Shown here: piece after piece, positions 13,337 to 22,080 of the stretch
How positions within the stretch are numbered: position 1 is the first letter of the stretch
Layout: every line of letters begins with the position of its first letter
Assembly (NCBI GenBank): GCA_900315455.1
Contig: OMZE01000013.1
Span: 1 to 64,000, forward strand
DNA: 64,000 bases
From: an uncultured Prevotellaceae bacterium
Lineage (GTDB): Bacteria > Bacteroidota > Bacteroidia > Bacteroidales > Bacteroidaceae
Reading direction: 5' to 3'
Translations under genes and position numbers: made by a program
The notes under the pieces: model-generated
What the model was told of the DNA's origin: nothing
What the model saw: the letters and a program-made list of their open reading frames with translations, nothing else
Database searches by the model: none

Positions 13337-14263
13337 ATGAGAACTTTTTGGAACACTACCGGCGGTCTGACACCTCTCCAGGAGTGGAAGCCGAATTGCT
13401 GGATTCAGGTCACTTGTCCCACCGACGACGACCGTCAACTCCTGGAGAACACCTACCATATTCCCGACTATTTCCTTACCGACATCAGCGATACCGATGA
13501 GCGGGCACGTTATGAGTACGACGACGGATGGATGCTCATCATTCTCCGTATACCCTATGTGAAGGAAATCAGGTCGCGCACACCCTATACCACCGTGCCT
13601 CTGGGTATCATCCACAAGCGCGATGTCACCATCACCGTGTGCTACTACGAGACCAACATGATGATCGACTTCGTGAGTTACCAGCAGAAACGTGGCGAGG
13701 GATTCACCGACTATGTAGACATGATTTTCCGTATCTTCCTCTCCTCCGCGGTGTGGTACCTCAAGCGGCTCAAGCAAATCAGCAACCTTATCGACAAGGC
13801 CAAGCGCAACCTCGACAAGGAGGTGAACAATGAGTCGCTTATCGGACTCAGTAGGCTGCAAGACTCACTCACCTATTTCGCCACCTCCATCCGGGGCAAC
13901 GAGAACCTATTGGCAAAACTGAAGTTCAAACTGCAAATCGACGAATTGGATGCCGACATGATAGAGGACGTGAACATCGAGATGAGCCAGGCCAAGGAGA
14001 CCACGAACATCTATTCCGACATCCTTGAGTCGACCATGGACACCTACTCGAGCATCATCAACAACAACATGAACACGGTGATGCGTACCCTTACCTCGGT
14101 CACCATTATCATGATGTTCCCCACGTTCATTGCCAGCCTCTTCGGAATGAATCTCGTCAATGGCATGGAGGACAGCCCCTTCGGATTCCTTGTGGCGCTC
14201 GCTCTCTCCGTGGCCGTATCGGTGCTGCTATGGTGGTTTTTCCGACATAAACGATTGATTTGA
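13337..14263 (+). CDS. corA: CorA-type magnesium/cobalt transporter
   Basis: A 308-aa protein. The start at 13337 was chosen because GGAGGA lies six bases upstream and because the family begins here; an in-frame ATG at 13298 lies within the leader structure. A cytoplasmic domain with long helices (KRLKQISNLIDKAKRNLDKE, NIEMSQAKETTNIYSDILES) precedes two C-terminal membrane helices. The first ends in the family signature GMN (ASLFGMNLVNGMED), and the second runs to the basic end FFRHKRLI. It should form a pentameric inner-membrane channel for Mg2+ (or Co2+/Ni2+). It is monocistronic and preceded by the structured leader. Confidence 0.93.
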   Translation: MRTFWNTTGGLTPLQEWKPNCWIQVTCPTDDDRQLLENTYHIPDYFLTDISDTDERARYEYDDGWMLIILRIPYVKEIRSRTPYTTVPLGIIHKRDVTITVCYYETNMMIDFVSYQQKRGEGFTDYVDMIFRIFLSSAVWYLKRLKQISNLIDKAKRNLDKEVNNESLIGLSRLQDSLTYFATSIRGNENLLAKLKFKLQIDELDADMIEDVNIEMSQAKETTNIYSDILESTMDTYSSIINNNMNTVMRTLTSVTIIMMFPTFIASLFGMNLVNGMEDSPFGFLVALALSVAVSVLLWWFFRHKRLI

Positions 14264-14370
14264 ACAAAAATCAAAAAAAACTGAAAATTATTTAGGTTTT
14301 TTCATTTTTTTTATTTAAGTTTGCATTTTGATAATGTGAACAATCGAATCATAAACCTAATTGTTAAGTG

Positions 14371-16458
14371 ATGGACTCTCAAGAAAATGCCCTTAATCAG
14401 GGTGCACAAGTAGAAGAGAATAACGTAGTGGAAACTCCCGAAGCAACTGTGGAAAGCACGGAGGTTAAAGACGTGGAGAATGTTGAAAACCTGGAGGAAG
14501 TGCCCCAAGAAGCCGAAGCCCCCGTAGCAGAGGAGGCTCCTGTGGCAGAGGAAACTCCCGCCGAGGCTCCTGTGGCAGAGGAAACTCCTGCCGAGGCTCC
14601 CGTGGCAGAGGAAACTCCCGCTGAGGCCCCCGTGGCAGAGGAAACTCCTGCCGAGGCTCCCGTGGCAGAGGAGGCTCCTGCTGAGGCTCCCGTGGCAGAG
14701 GAGGCTCCTGCCGAGGAAACAGAAGCCGAAGCCAAGAAGGTCTACAAGACCAAGAAGGAGGTGCTGGAACGGGTTACCGAACTGGCTCATGGCGAAGCCA
14801 CTCCAAGCAAGGAAGAGGTAGATTCTCTGAAGACCATCTTCTACAAACTGCATATTGCCGAGCGCGAGGCAGCCCAGAAGGCTTACCTTGATGCTGGTGG
14901 CGACCCCGAGAAATACCAAGTGACTCCCGATCAGGATGAGGAAAAGTTCAAGGCCGAGATGGGACTCATCAAGGAGAGAAGGGCACGCCTGTTCCAGGAA
15001 CAGGAGAACGAGAAGGCTGAGAACCTGAAACGCAAACTCGAAATCATCGAGAAGGTGAAGGGTATGGTTACCTCGCCCGAGAATGCCAACCGTTCTTATC
15101 AGGAGTTCAAGAAACTCCAGCAGGAGTGGCGCGAAATCAAGGCTGTGCCGCCAGAGAAAGCCAGTGAGTTGTGGAGAAACTACCAACTCTATGTGGAGAA
15201 GTTCTACGACTTGCTCAAACTCAACAGCGAGGCACGCGAGTATGACTTCAGGAAGAACCTGGAAATCAAGACCCGTCTGTGTGAGGCTGCAGAGAAACTG
15301 GCCGACGAGCCCGATGTCATCAGCGCCTTCCATCAACTGCAGGAGTTGCATCAGCAATACCGTGAGGCAGGACCTGTGGCCAAGGACCTGCGCGAGGAGA
15401 TATGGACACGCTTCAAGGCCGCTTCTACGGTCATCAACAAGCGCCATCAGCAGCATTTCGAGGAACTCCGCTCAAAGGAGGAGGAGAACCTGGCCCGCAA
15501 GACCGCCCTTTGCGAGAAGGTAGAAGCCATCGCCAAGGAGGAGAACAAGGGGGCTGCCGACTGGGAGCGCCATACCCGTGAAATCATTGAGGTGCAGGCA
15601 GAGTGGAAGACCATCGGTTTCGCACCACAGAAGATGAACGTGAAGATTTTCGAGCGCTTCCGTGCCGCCTGCGACGACTTCTTCGGTCGCAAGACGCAGT
15701 TCTTCAGAGACCTTAAGAGCAAGTTTGCCGAGAACGCAGAGAAGAAACGTGCCCTTGTAGAGCAGGCCAAGGCATTGCAAGACAGTACCGACTGGAAGGC
15801 TACCGCCGCCAAACTCACCGAACTGCAGAAGGAATGGAAGACCATCGGTATGGTGCCGAAGAAACTCGGTGACCAACTCTGGGCCGACTTCCTCGGTGCC
15901 TGCAACAAGTTCTTCGAAGCACGCAATGCCGCTAATGCCGGTACCCGCAGCGAGGAGCGCGAAAACCTGGCCAAGAAGCGCGATGTCATCGCACGCCTGA
16001 AAGCCATCAGCGAAGAGGGTGGCGACAACCTGCAGGAGAAGGTGCAGGAACTGGCCGACGAGTACAACAGCATCGGTCATGTGCCCTATCGTGATAAGGA
16101 CAAACTCTACAAGGAGTATCATGAGGTGCTCGACCAACTCTACAAGGAACTCAATATCAGTGTGGCACGCCGCCGTCTCGACAATTTCAAGAGCAATCTC
16201 AAGAACGTGGCTGAGAAGGGTGTCGGTGCTCTCGACAATGAGCGCACACGCCTGATGAGGCGCTACGATGGTCTGAAACAGGAGATCCAGACCTATGAGA
16301 ACAACATCGGGTTCCTGAGCGTGTCGAGCAAGAAGGGCAGCAGCCTTATCGATGAGATGAACCGCAAGGTGCAGAAACTGAAGGATGAACTCAGCCTTGT
16401 CCGCGACAAGATCAAGGCCATCGACGCTGAGAATGCTGCTGCAGAAGAGGAATCCTAA
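14371..16458 (+). CDS. DUF349 repeat protein with acidic Pro/Glu/Ala tract
   Basis: A 695-aa protein. ATG 14371 is preferred over the adjacent GTG 14368. Residues about 50-115 are an acidic low-complexity tract of APVAEE-TPAE decapeptides. The rest is helical and made of DUF349 repeats recognisable by W-x-x-I/F-G...P and aromatic-rich blocks (EWREIKAVPPEKASELWRNY, EWKTIGMVPKKLGDQLWADF, FFEARN). DUF349 proteins are cytoplasmic and poorly understood. A -7 box TAAGTTTG lies at 14316-14323 and a strong terminator follows, so it is probably monocistronic. Confidence 0.85.
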   Translation: MDSQENALNQGAQVEENNVVETPEATVESTEVKDVENVENLEEVPQEAEAPVAEEAPVAEETPAEAPVAEETPAEAPVAEETPAEAPVAEETPAEAPVAEEAPAEAPVAEEAPAEETEAEAKKVYKTKKEVLERVTELAHGEATPSKEEVDSLKTIFYKLHIAEREAAQKAYLDAGGDPEKYQVTPDQDEEKFKAEMGLIKERRARLFQEQENEKAENLKRKLEIIEKVKGMVTSPENANRSYQEFKKLQQEWREIKAVPPEKASELWRNYQLYVEKFYDLLKLNSEAREYDFRKNLEIKTRLCEAAEKLADEPDVISAFHQLQELHQQYREAGPVAKDLREEIWTRFKAASTVINKRHQQHFEELRSKEEENLARKTALCEKVEAIAKEENKGAADWERHTREIIEVQAEWKTIGFAPQKMNVKIFERFRAACDDFFGRKTQFFRDLKSKFAENAEKKRALVEQAKALQDSTDWKATAAKLTELQKEWKTIGMVPKKLGDQLWADFLGACNKFFEARNAANAGTRSEERENLAKKRDVIARLKAISEEGGDNLQEKVQELADEYNSIGHVPYRDKDKLYKEYHEVLDQLYKELNISVARRRLDNFKSNLKNVAEKGVGALDNERTRLMRRYDGLKQEIQTYENNIGFLSVSSKKGSSLIDEMNRKVQKLKDELSLVRDKIKAIDAENAAAEEES
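14536..14715 (+). repeat. Six 30-bp tandem repeats in the DUF349 gene
   Basis: Six in-frame units starting at 14536, each encoding a variant of APVAEETPAE; the last two read APVAEEAPAE. Copy number probably varies between strains. Confidence 0.9.
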
Positions 16459-16502
16459 GTCACGACAATAAAGTTACAGGTTGAACCTGTATGAAAAAAT
16501 AG

Positions 16503-16541
16503 CCGCATAAAGACTCATCGAGTCTTTATGCGGTCTTTTTT
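16503..16541 (+). terminator. Terminator after the DUF349 gene
   Basis: Perfect 14-bp stem (CCGCATAAAGACTC / GAGTCTTTATGCGG) with a three-base loop, followed by TCTTTTTTT. Confidence 0.9.
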
Positions 16542-16600
16542 TACTATCTCTATTTTGGGGAGTGGTTTCGGTCGTTTCCGTATATGCCAAAGTCTTCGGC

Positions 16601-18058
16601 TTATTTCACTGGCACTTCTTCGAGCGCTTTGCGGAGCAGGTCCCAGAAAGGTGCGATGGTGGGGATGTAGCAACGCTCAGTGGTGGTGTGCGGGCTGCAC
16701 ATCGTGGGACCCATCGACACCACGTCGAGATGTGGATACTTGCCTAGGATGACGGAGCACTCCAGACCGGCATGGTCTACCTGGATGATGGCGTCCTTGC
16801 CGTTCAGTTCCTTGTATACACGGAGCAGGTGATGCAGCAGTTCGCTGTCGGGGTTGGGGTCCCAGCCACCATAACTGCCGGCGGTCTCCACACGCATGCC
16901 TGCCATGTTGAAGCAACTCTCCAGGGTCTTCACGATATAGTCTTTCATGTCCTCGCGTGATGAGCGGGCGAGTATCTTGATGCTGGCCTTGCCGTTCTCG
17001 ATGTCGATGATGGCGAGGTTCGACGAGGTCTCCACCACATTGGGATACGATGGAATCATGCGCACCACGCCATCGTGGCAGGCATAGATGGCATTGATGA
17101 GGTTGTCTTGTATCTCCACGGGCACCTCGGTAGCGGGCACTGCCACGTCTTCGGTGTAGAACTCAATGCCGCTCTCGATGTTTTTGTACTCGTCGGCGAA
17201 GTCCTCAAGCCAGTCGGCCACCAGTTCTTTCAGGGCCTCTACGTTCTCCTTCGGAAGAGTGAGCACCACTTCCGACTTGAAGGGGATGGCATTGCGCATG
17301 TTGCCGCCATGCCATGTGGCGAGGCGGGCCTCACACTCCTCGATGGCCTCGCGCACGAAGCGCACCATCAGTTTGTTGGCATTGGCACGGCCTTCGTGGA
17401 TTTCCAGACCTGAGTGGCCGCCGCGCAGACCTTTCAGCGTCACCTTCACTGCCACGTCATCGGCATCGGTCTCTACCTCCTTGTATTCCATGGTGGCGGT
17501 GACATCGATGCCACCGGCACTGCCAATGACGAATTTGCCCCATGTCTCGGAGTCGAGGTTCATGAGGATGTCGCCCTGCAACTCGTTCTCGGGCAGGTCG
17601 TTGGCACCAAACATGCCCGTCTCCTCATCGGCGGTGATAAGTGCGTCGATGGGACCGTGCTTCAGGTCCTTCGCCTCCATCACAGCCATGATGGCGGCTA
17701 CGCCCATGCCGTTGTCGGCTCCCAGCGTGGTACCCTTTGCCTTCACCCAGTCGCCGTCAATCCAAGGCTCTATGGGGTCGGTCTCAAAGTTGTGGGTGCT
17801 CTCCGGGGTTTTCTGCGGCACCATGTCCATGTGGGCTTGCAGAATCACACCCTTGCGGTTCTCCATGCCGGGGGTGGCGGGCTTGCGCATCACGATGTTT
17901 CCGGCAGGGTCTTTGAAGGCCTCTACGCCGGCCTCCTTGGCGAAGTCGAGGAGGAATTGCTGTATCTTCTCCAGGTGTCCGGATGGACGTGGTACTTGTG
18001 TCAGCGCATGGAAGTTCTTCCAGATGCAGGTGGGTTTCAGATTCTTGATTTCACTCAT
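16601..18058 (-). CDS. pepD: Aminoacyl-histidine dipeptidase (M20 family)
   Basis: A 485-aa protein; the start at 18058 (MSEIKNLKPTCIWKNFHALT) matches the family, while an upstream ATG would give a basic tail overlapping the previous gene. M20 metal-site blocks are visible: VILQAHMDMVPQK, TTLGADNGMGVAAIM, ITADEETGMFGAND and LDSETWGKFVIGSAGG. The length fits PepD/carnosinase, a di-zinc cytosolic dipeptidase with Xaa-His preference. It follows the flippase-like gene after 43 bases on the same strand. Confidence 0.93.
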   Translation of the reverse strand: MSEIKNLKPTCIWKNFHALTQVPRPSGHLEKIQQFLLDFAKEAGVEAFKDPAGNIVMRKPATPGMENRKGVILQAHMDMVPQKTPESTHNFETDPIEPWIDGDWVKAKGTTLGADNGMGVAAIMAVMEAKDLKHGPIDALITADEETGMFGANDLPENELQGDILMNLDSETWGKFVIGSAGGIDVTATMEYKEVETDADDVAVKVTLKGLRGGHSGLEIHEGRANANKLMVRFVREAIEECEARLATWHGGNMRNAIPFKSEVVLTLPKENVEALKELVADWLEDFADEYKNIESGIEFYTEDVAVPATEVPVEIQDNLINAIYACHDGVVRMIPSYPNVVETSSNLAIIDIENGKASIKILARSSREDMKDYIVKTLESCFNMAGMRVETAGSYGGWDPNPDSELLHHLLRVYKELNGKDAIIQVDHAGLECSVILGKYPHLDVVSMGPTMCSPHTTTERCYIPTIAPFWDLLRKALEEVPVK

Positions 18059-18101
18059 AAGTTTAAATGTTAAGGTTATTGTTGTTTGTAAATTGTTCTT
18101 G

Positions 18102-19106
18102 TCATTCCGTAGGCGGCGCGGCCTTCTTCTTCGTATGGGCAAGCGCTACCATGGCATAGATGCCTAGGAGTATCACGAGCAGTGTCTGCAACGTGTGCAC
18201 GATGAGCACGAACGACAGGGCGGTGGTGGCTCCCACGCCAAAGAGTATCAGCATCGTCTTCACGGAGAAATGCCAGGGGCCGGCACCGTTGGGGGTGGGC
18301 ACAATCACGGCGATACTGCCCACTACGAACGATACCAGCGCACAGCCGATGCCTAGGTGCGACGTCTCCTTGAAGCAGAAGAACGTGAGGTAGTAGTGCA
18401 GGAAGTAACTGGCCCAGATGCCAAAGGTGAAGAAGAGGTAAAGGGGGATATTGCGCACGTGGCGCAGTGATATCACGCCCTGCCAGAGGTCGCGTAGCGT
18501 GGTCTTCACCTTGTTGTATACCGACATCGTGCGCAGGAGCAGCCACACTAGGATGAAGGCGGCCACCAGACAGATGAAGGTGACGATATATCCTGTGGTG
18601 GTGAACTGTCCGAGGAACGTGTCGAGGCGGGTGCCCGTGGTGGCGAAGAAGTGGTGGAACGTGGGTAACTGATAGAGTAGGGTGATGGTGGTGATAATCA
18701 TCACGACGAGGGTGTCGACGGCACGTTCGGTGACCACGGTGCCCAGGGCTTTGGAGAACGACACGCCGTCGTAGCGGCGCAGCACGCCGCAGCGCGCAAA
18801 CTCCCCCACGCGGGGTATGACGAGGCTTGAGGCATAACTCAGGAAAATGGCGTTCACCGCTGTCGACACACGGGCCTCCTCACCGATGGGCGAGAGTGTC
18901 TGGCGCCAGCGCAGGCCACGGAACAGTTGCGCGATGATGCCGAAGGGCATCGACAGCAGCATCCACGACCAGTCCATCTCGTGGAGCATCACATGCTTCA
19001 CCTGTCCGAAATCGAAATCCCGGTACATCCAATAGAGGATAGCACCTCCTAAAATCAGGGGGAGCGCAATCTTTCCTATCTGTGTGGTGAACTTGCGTGT
19101 GTCCAT
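18102..19106 (-). CDS. LPG synthase/flippase-type membrane protein
   Basis: A 334-aa protein with about eight membrane helices and the pattern of the lysylphosphatidylglycerol synthase TM / UPF0104 family: FRGLRWRQTL near residue 65, SSLVIPRVGEFARCGVLRRY around 95-115, and VPTPNGAGPWHF in the C-terminal half. Members without the cytoplasmic transferase domain, as here, are integral membrane proteins often linked to lipid or glycolipid handling; the substrate is not predictable. It is the first gene of a two-gene unit with pepD. A -7 box (TATTTTTG, minus strand) lies at 19133-19140. Confidence 0.8.
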   Translation of the reverse strand: MDTRKFTTQIGKIALPLILGGAILYWMYRDFDFGQVKHVMLHEMDWSWMLLSMPFGIIAQLFRGLRWRQTLSPIGEEARVSTAVNAIFLSYASSLVIPRVGEFARCGVLRRYDGVSFSKALGTVVTERAVDTLVVMIITTITLLYQLPTFHHFFATTGTRLDTFLGQFTTTGYIVTFICLVAAFILVWLLLRTMSVYNKVKTTLRDLWQGVISLRHVRNIPLYLFFTFGIWASYFLHYYLTFFCFKETSHLGIGCALVSFVVGSIAVIVPTPNGAGPWHFSVKTMLILFGVGATTALSFVLIVHTLQTLLVILLGIYAMVALAHTKKKAAPPTE

Positions 19107-19232
19107 TCAGGGAATATCTTCAAGCCTTCGGCCACAAAAATACAAAGAATTGTCGAAAACGACGAAGGAAAGGGAGAGAAAATGAATACCCTGAACGAAT
19201 TTGGGAAAACACAATTCCAATACAGAGAAAAT

Positions 19233-19269
19233 GAAGACACAGAGATACTTTTTGCATCTCTGTGTCTTC
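19233..19269 (-). terminator. Hairpin downstream of the LamG-LCCL gene
   Basis: Perfect 14-bp stem GAAGACACAGAGAT / ATCTCTGTGTCTTC with a nine-base loop. There is no proper T tract, so termination is uncertain. It shares the ACACAGAG core with the hairpin at 28830-28887. Confidence 0.45.
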
Positions 19270-19344
19270 TGATAACCATGGTCGTCAACAGAATTTTTTC
19301 ATGTTGCCGCAAATCTCACCCTTTGATATCATCATAGGCTATTA

Positions 19345-19752
19345 TTATTTTGACAGTTGGTAACTCCCTCCATACCCATTGTTTTTGTAAGAAGTAACTC
19401 CATTACGTTCAATGGAAGAATAACTGCTCTGTCCGGGTAAAATCTTCACCTTTATCGTACCCGTTTGACCAGCTTTCACCAGACCGGCATGCACGGCGGC
19501 AGTAGCAATGTAGGAGTCATCGGTGTAGATGTTGTTCTCGCCACCCCAGATTCTGCCGCTTGTACTGCCCGTCACCTTGAAAGTATAAACCTTGCCGTTC
19601 TGTCCACGGTAGGACAACATGTGGCTGGGAGCATTGGGCACAGAGGTGGTGGAAGTGTTGTTGCCGCCGGTATTGTTGCCGCTGGTCGACGTGGTACCTC
19701 CAGAATTCCCTGTGTTTCCGGAGTTTCCGGTAATGAAGTGATGTCGGTGCAT
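19345..19752 (-). pseudogene. Out-of-frame C-terminal part of the LamG-LCCL protein (fifth LCCL)
   Basis: Coding text resumes here in a third frame: a Gly/Asn/Ser/Thr linker (GNSGNTGNSGGTTSTSG) like the one in the first piece, then one LCCL domain (WGGENNIYTDDSYIATAAVH, NGVTSYKNNGYGGSYQL) and a stop. The first Met here is probably not a real start, because the text is a continuation of the broken gene read from 21778. Confidence 0.65.
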
Positions 19753-20285
19753 TTCCTGATTTTGAAAGTACCTTCCGACTTGCCGTAGCTGCGGCTCTGT
19801 ACACCATTTTTTAATACTGCCTCGTGCTTTTCCGACCCACTCTTGATCCTTACGTAGAGCGTACCCGTCTCTCCTGGTTTCAAAAGTCCTGCGTGGACGG
19901 CCGCCGTGGCCAGGTCCGACTTGTCCATGTATCCGTAACTGGAGTTCTGTCCATAGACGGTACCCGAGGTGCGGCCAGTGACACGTACAATCACCATTTC
20001 CCCGTTCTTGCTGCGGTATTTCGACATGTCGGGGTCGGTGACTTTGGTTGTCGGTACACCGATGATTTTATAGGCTCCCTTCCAGGCACCATACTTGTTG
20101 CTGGTGATGCCGTTCTGGGTGAGTGAGGGATAGCTGCCCTGGTCGGCCACAATCTCCACCACCACCTTGTCTACATTGCCTGCTACTTGAGCACCTGAGT
20201 GGCAGCTGGCTGTGGCAAGGTCGGAGTCATCGGTGTAGATGTTGTTCTTTCCTCCCCATATCTTGCCGTCTTTCTTCGCTTTCAC
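19572..20285 (-). pseudogene. Out-of-frame middle part of the LamG-LCCL protein (third and fourth LCCL)
   Basis: Two LCCL domains (WGGKNNIYTDDSDLATASCH; GYMDKSDLATAAVHAGLLKP), nearly identical to those encoded about 600 bp upstream but in a different frame. The homologous text begins before 20285, at HANLTSYRDKIGKRFTF near 20337. There is no signal peptide, so it cannot be exported on its own. The frame ends in out-of-phase text (PLPPPLCP-like) at 19572. Confidence 0.7.
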
Positions 20286-20884
20286 CCAGAAGGTGAAACG
20301 CTTTCCTATCTTGTCACGATAGGAGGTAAGGTTGGCGTGGTGTCCCGGCTGCGGAAGATTTTGAAGGTGCCACCCGACTTGCCGTATTTGCGGCTCTGCA
20401 CGTCGTTGCTCAACACGGCTTCATGCGAATCCTCTGGCCCTTTGATTCTCACAAAGAGCGTGCCAGTCTGTCCTGGCTTCAGGAATCCGGCATGCACTGC
20501 CGCCGTGGCAAGGTCGGAATTGTCGGAGTAACCGTTGCCGGTGTTCTTGCCATAGATGGTACCCGTCGTACGACCTGTGACGCGAATCTTCACCATCTCG
20601 TTCTTTTTGCTGCGATACTTCGACATATCGGGGTCGGTGACTTCGGTTGTCGGTACACCGATGATTTTATAGGCACCCTTCCAGGCACCATACTTGTTGC
20701 TGGTAATGCCGTTCTGGGTGAGTGAGGGATAGCTGCCCTGGTCGGCCACAATCTCCACCACCACCTTGTCTACATTGCCTGCTACTTGAGTACCTGAGTG
20801 GCAGCTGGCTGTGGCAAGGTCGGAGTCATCGGTGTAGATGTTGTTCTTTCCTCCCCATATCTTGCCGTCTTTCTTCGCTTTCAC
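20052..20884 (-). repeat. Direct duplication of LCCL coding units, offset 599 bp
   Basis: The segment 20052-20285 is nearly identical to 20651-20884. The offset of 599 bp, not 600, puts the second copy one base out of frame, which accounts for the first frame break. Confidence 0.85.
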
Positions 20885-21778
20885 CAAGAAGGTGAAACGC
20901 TGTCCCACTTTGCCTCGGTAGGCTGTAAGGTTGGCGGGAGCGTTGGTCACGGAGGTGGATGTACTTGTGGTCGAAGTAGTGGTTGTCGTGGAACCACCAC
21001 TGTTGCCTGAAGAGTTGTTGCTCGAAGAGTTATTACCCGAAGAAATTGCCTTGTAAACCGACTTCACCTCCTCGTTGGTGAGAGCCTTGGAATACATCCG
21101 GGCCACCACTATTTCACCCTTGAAGGCATACTCGGGATCGCCGTTTCCGTTTACATCACAGCCAACGTATAGTCTCTGGCTTCTTCCACTTGGAAGTTTT
21201 AAGGTCTTGAACGGGGCTGTACCTATCAGTTCTCCGTTGACATAGAAACTGATAGTCTTGTTTGGTCTCACCACACCAACAGCGTGATAATATTTCCCTT
21301 CTGCCATCGACTTGTCGGTCACCGCCACGTATTTGTTTCCGTCATGAATCAGGAAGCTCAGGTGGTTTTTTGAGACCCAACTGATATCGAAACCAAATCC
21401 GCTCCCATTTGTCGAGCAGAACGGAGTATGTTGTTTTGAGAGAATGTCAATCCTCATCAGACATTCCATTGTGAAGTCACCACTGATTTCTTCGATGAAC
21501 TTCTTGTCGGCAGAATAGTCAAAAAAGTAAAAATCTTTCCCCGTACCGGTAAATGTGGCTGCATTCAGGTTGTACTTGTCGTTGAGTGCCACCGAAGGGC
21601 GTGGCTGGCTAGATACGATCGTGCGTTTTTTGCCTGACACGTCGGTAGCTGTTCCATCGACATTGAACCGGATGTCGAGCAGGTCGGCCTTCGGAGTTTT
21701 GATTGGGTATAAAATCGTTGCCAATGAAGCCGACACAAAGGCAAAAATCAATGTGATTATTGTAAAAAGTTTCTTCAT
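20306..21778 (-). CDS. Secreted LamG-like / LCCL-domain protein, 5' piece of a frameshifted gene
   Basis: 490 codons from a signal-peptide start (MKKLFTIITLIFAFVSASLA). Residues about 30-245 are a concanavalin/LamG-like domain (DFTMECLMRIDILSKQHTPF, AVGVVRPNKTISFYVNGELI). A Ser/Asn/Thr linker follows, then two LCCL domains (IWGGKNNIYTDDSDLATASC; NSDLATAAVHAGFLKPGQTG). The frame then runs out in text unlike the family, while LCCL coding continues one base out of phase, and again further on. The full ancestor would have had five LCCL domains and roughly 800 residues. The visible 490-aa product could still be exported. Confidence 0.75.
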   Translation of the reverse strand: MKKLFTIITLIFAFVSASLATILYPIKTPKADLLDIRFNVDGTATDVSGKKRTIVSSQPRPSVALNDKYNLNAATFTGTGKDFYFFDYSADKKFIEEISGDFTMECLMRIDILSKQHTPFCSTNGSGFGFDISWVSKNHLSFLIHDGNKYVAVTDKSMAEGKYYHAVGVVRPNKTISFYVNGELIGTAPFKTLKLPSGRSQRLYVGCDVNGNGDPEYAFKGEIVVARMYSKALTNEEVKSVYKAISSGNNSSSNNSSGNSGGSTTTTTSTTSTSTSVTNAPANLTAYRGKVGQRFTFLVKAKKDGKIWGGKNNIYTDDSDLATASCHSGTQVAGNVDKVVVEIVADQGSYPSLTQNGITSNKYGAWKGAYKIIGVPTTEVTDPDMSKYRSKKNEMVKIRVTGRTTGTIYGKNTGNGYSDNSDLATAAVHAGFLKPGQTGTLFVRIKGPEDSHEAVLSNDVQSRKYGKSGGTFKIFRSRDTTPTLPPIVTR

Positions 21779-21803
21779 AGTGCAAGTTTTTTTTGGTTTT
21801 GTA

Positions 21804-21834
21804 CAAAAATAAGGAAAAATGGCGAAAGTGCAAA
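21804..21834 (-). promoter_or_regulatory. Promoter of the LamG-LCCL gene
   Basis: Minus strand: TTTG (21834-21831), 19 bases, TATTTTTG (21811-21804), 25 bases before the ATG. Confidence 0.8.
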
Positions 21835-21850
21835 ATAAACTCGCATTATT

Positions 21851-22061
21851 TTTGCTTTTCGCTCACCTTGCACTAACTTTGGCGCTTCGCACCGAAGTTA
21901 GGGCTGCACCTCGGCAATGAAACAAAAAAATTGATTTTTGTTTTGCATTGCGCTCGGTTTGCACTACTTTGGCGCTTCGCACCGAAGTTAGGCTGCACCT
22001 CGGCAATGAAACAAAAAATTTGATTTTTGTTTTGCATTGCGCTCGGTTTGCACTAACTTTG
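21851..22061 (+). promoter_or_regulatory. Tandem promoter repeats upstream of rsmA
   Basis: A unit of about 90 bp recurs at 21870 and 21961 and begins again at 22051. Each carries TTTG-N19-TAACTTTG; copies at 21851-21881 and 22031-22061 are intact, and the middle -7 box has lost one base (TACTTTG). Between promoters lies an imperfect hairpin (CTAACTTTGGCGC-TTC-GCACCGAAGTTAG) and CTGCACCTCGGCAATGAAAC. The last promoter sits 19 bases before the rsmA start. The unit belongs to the same family as 5785-6000 and 57825-57988. Confidence 0.8.
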
Positions 22062-22080
22062 CCACACAGATGTTATACAA

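Noticed and set aside
14311..15456. 381-codon minus-strand ORF opposite the DUF349 gene
   Set aside because: Its repetitive Leu/Gly/His text is the antisense of the acidic decapeptide repeats; it has no promoter or family match.
19345..21778. Programmed ribosomal frameshifting in the LCCL gene
   Set aside because: Neither break has a convincing X-XXY-YYZ slippery heptamer, and the first break is explained by a one-base difference between duplicated units. Kept as frameshift or recombination scar.
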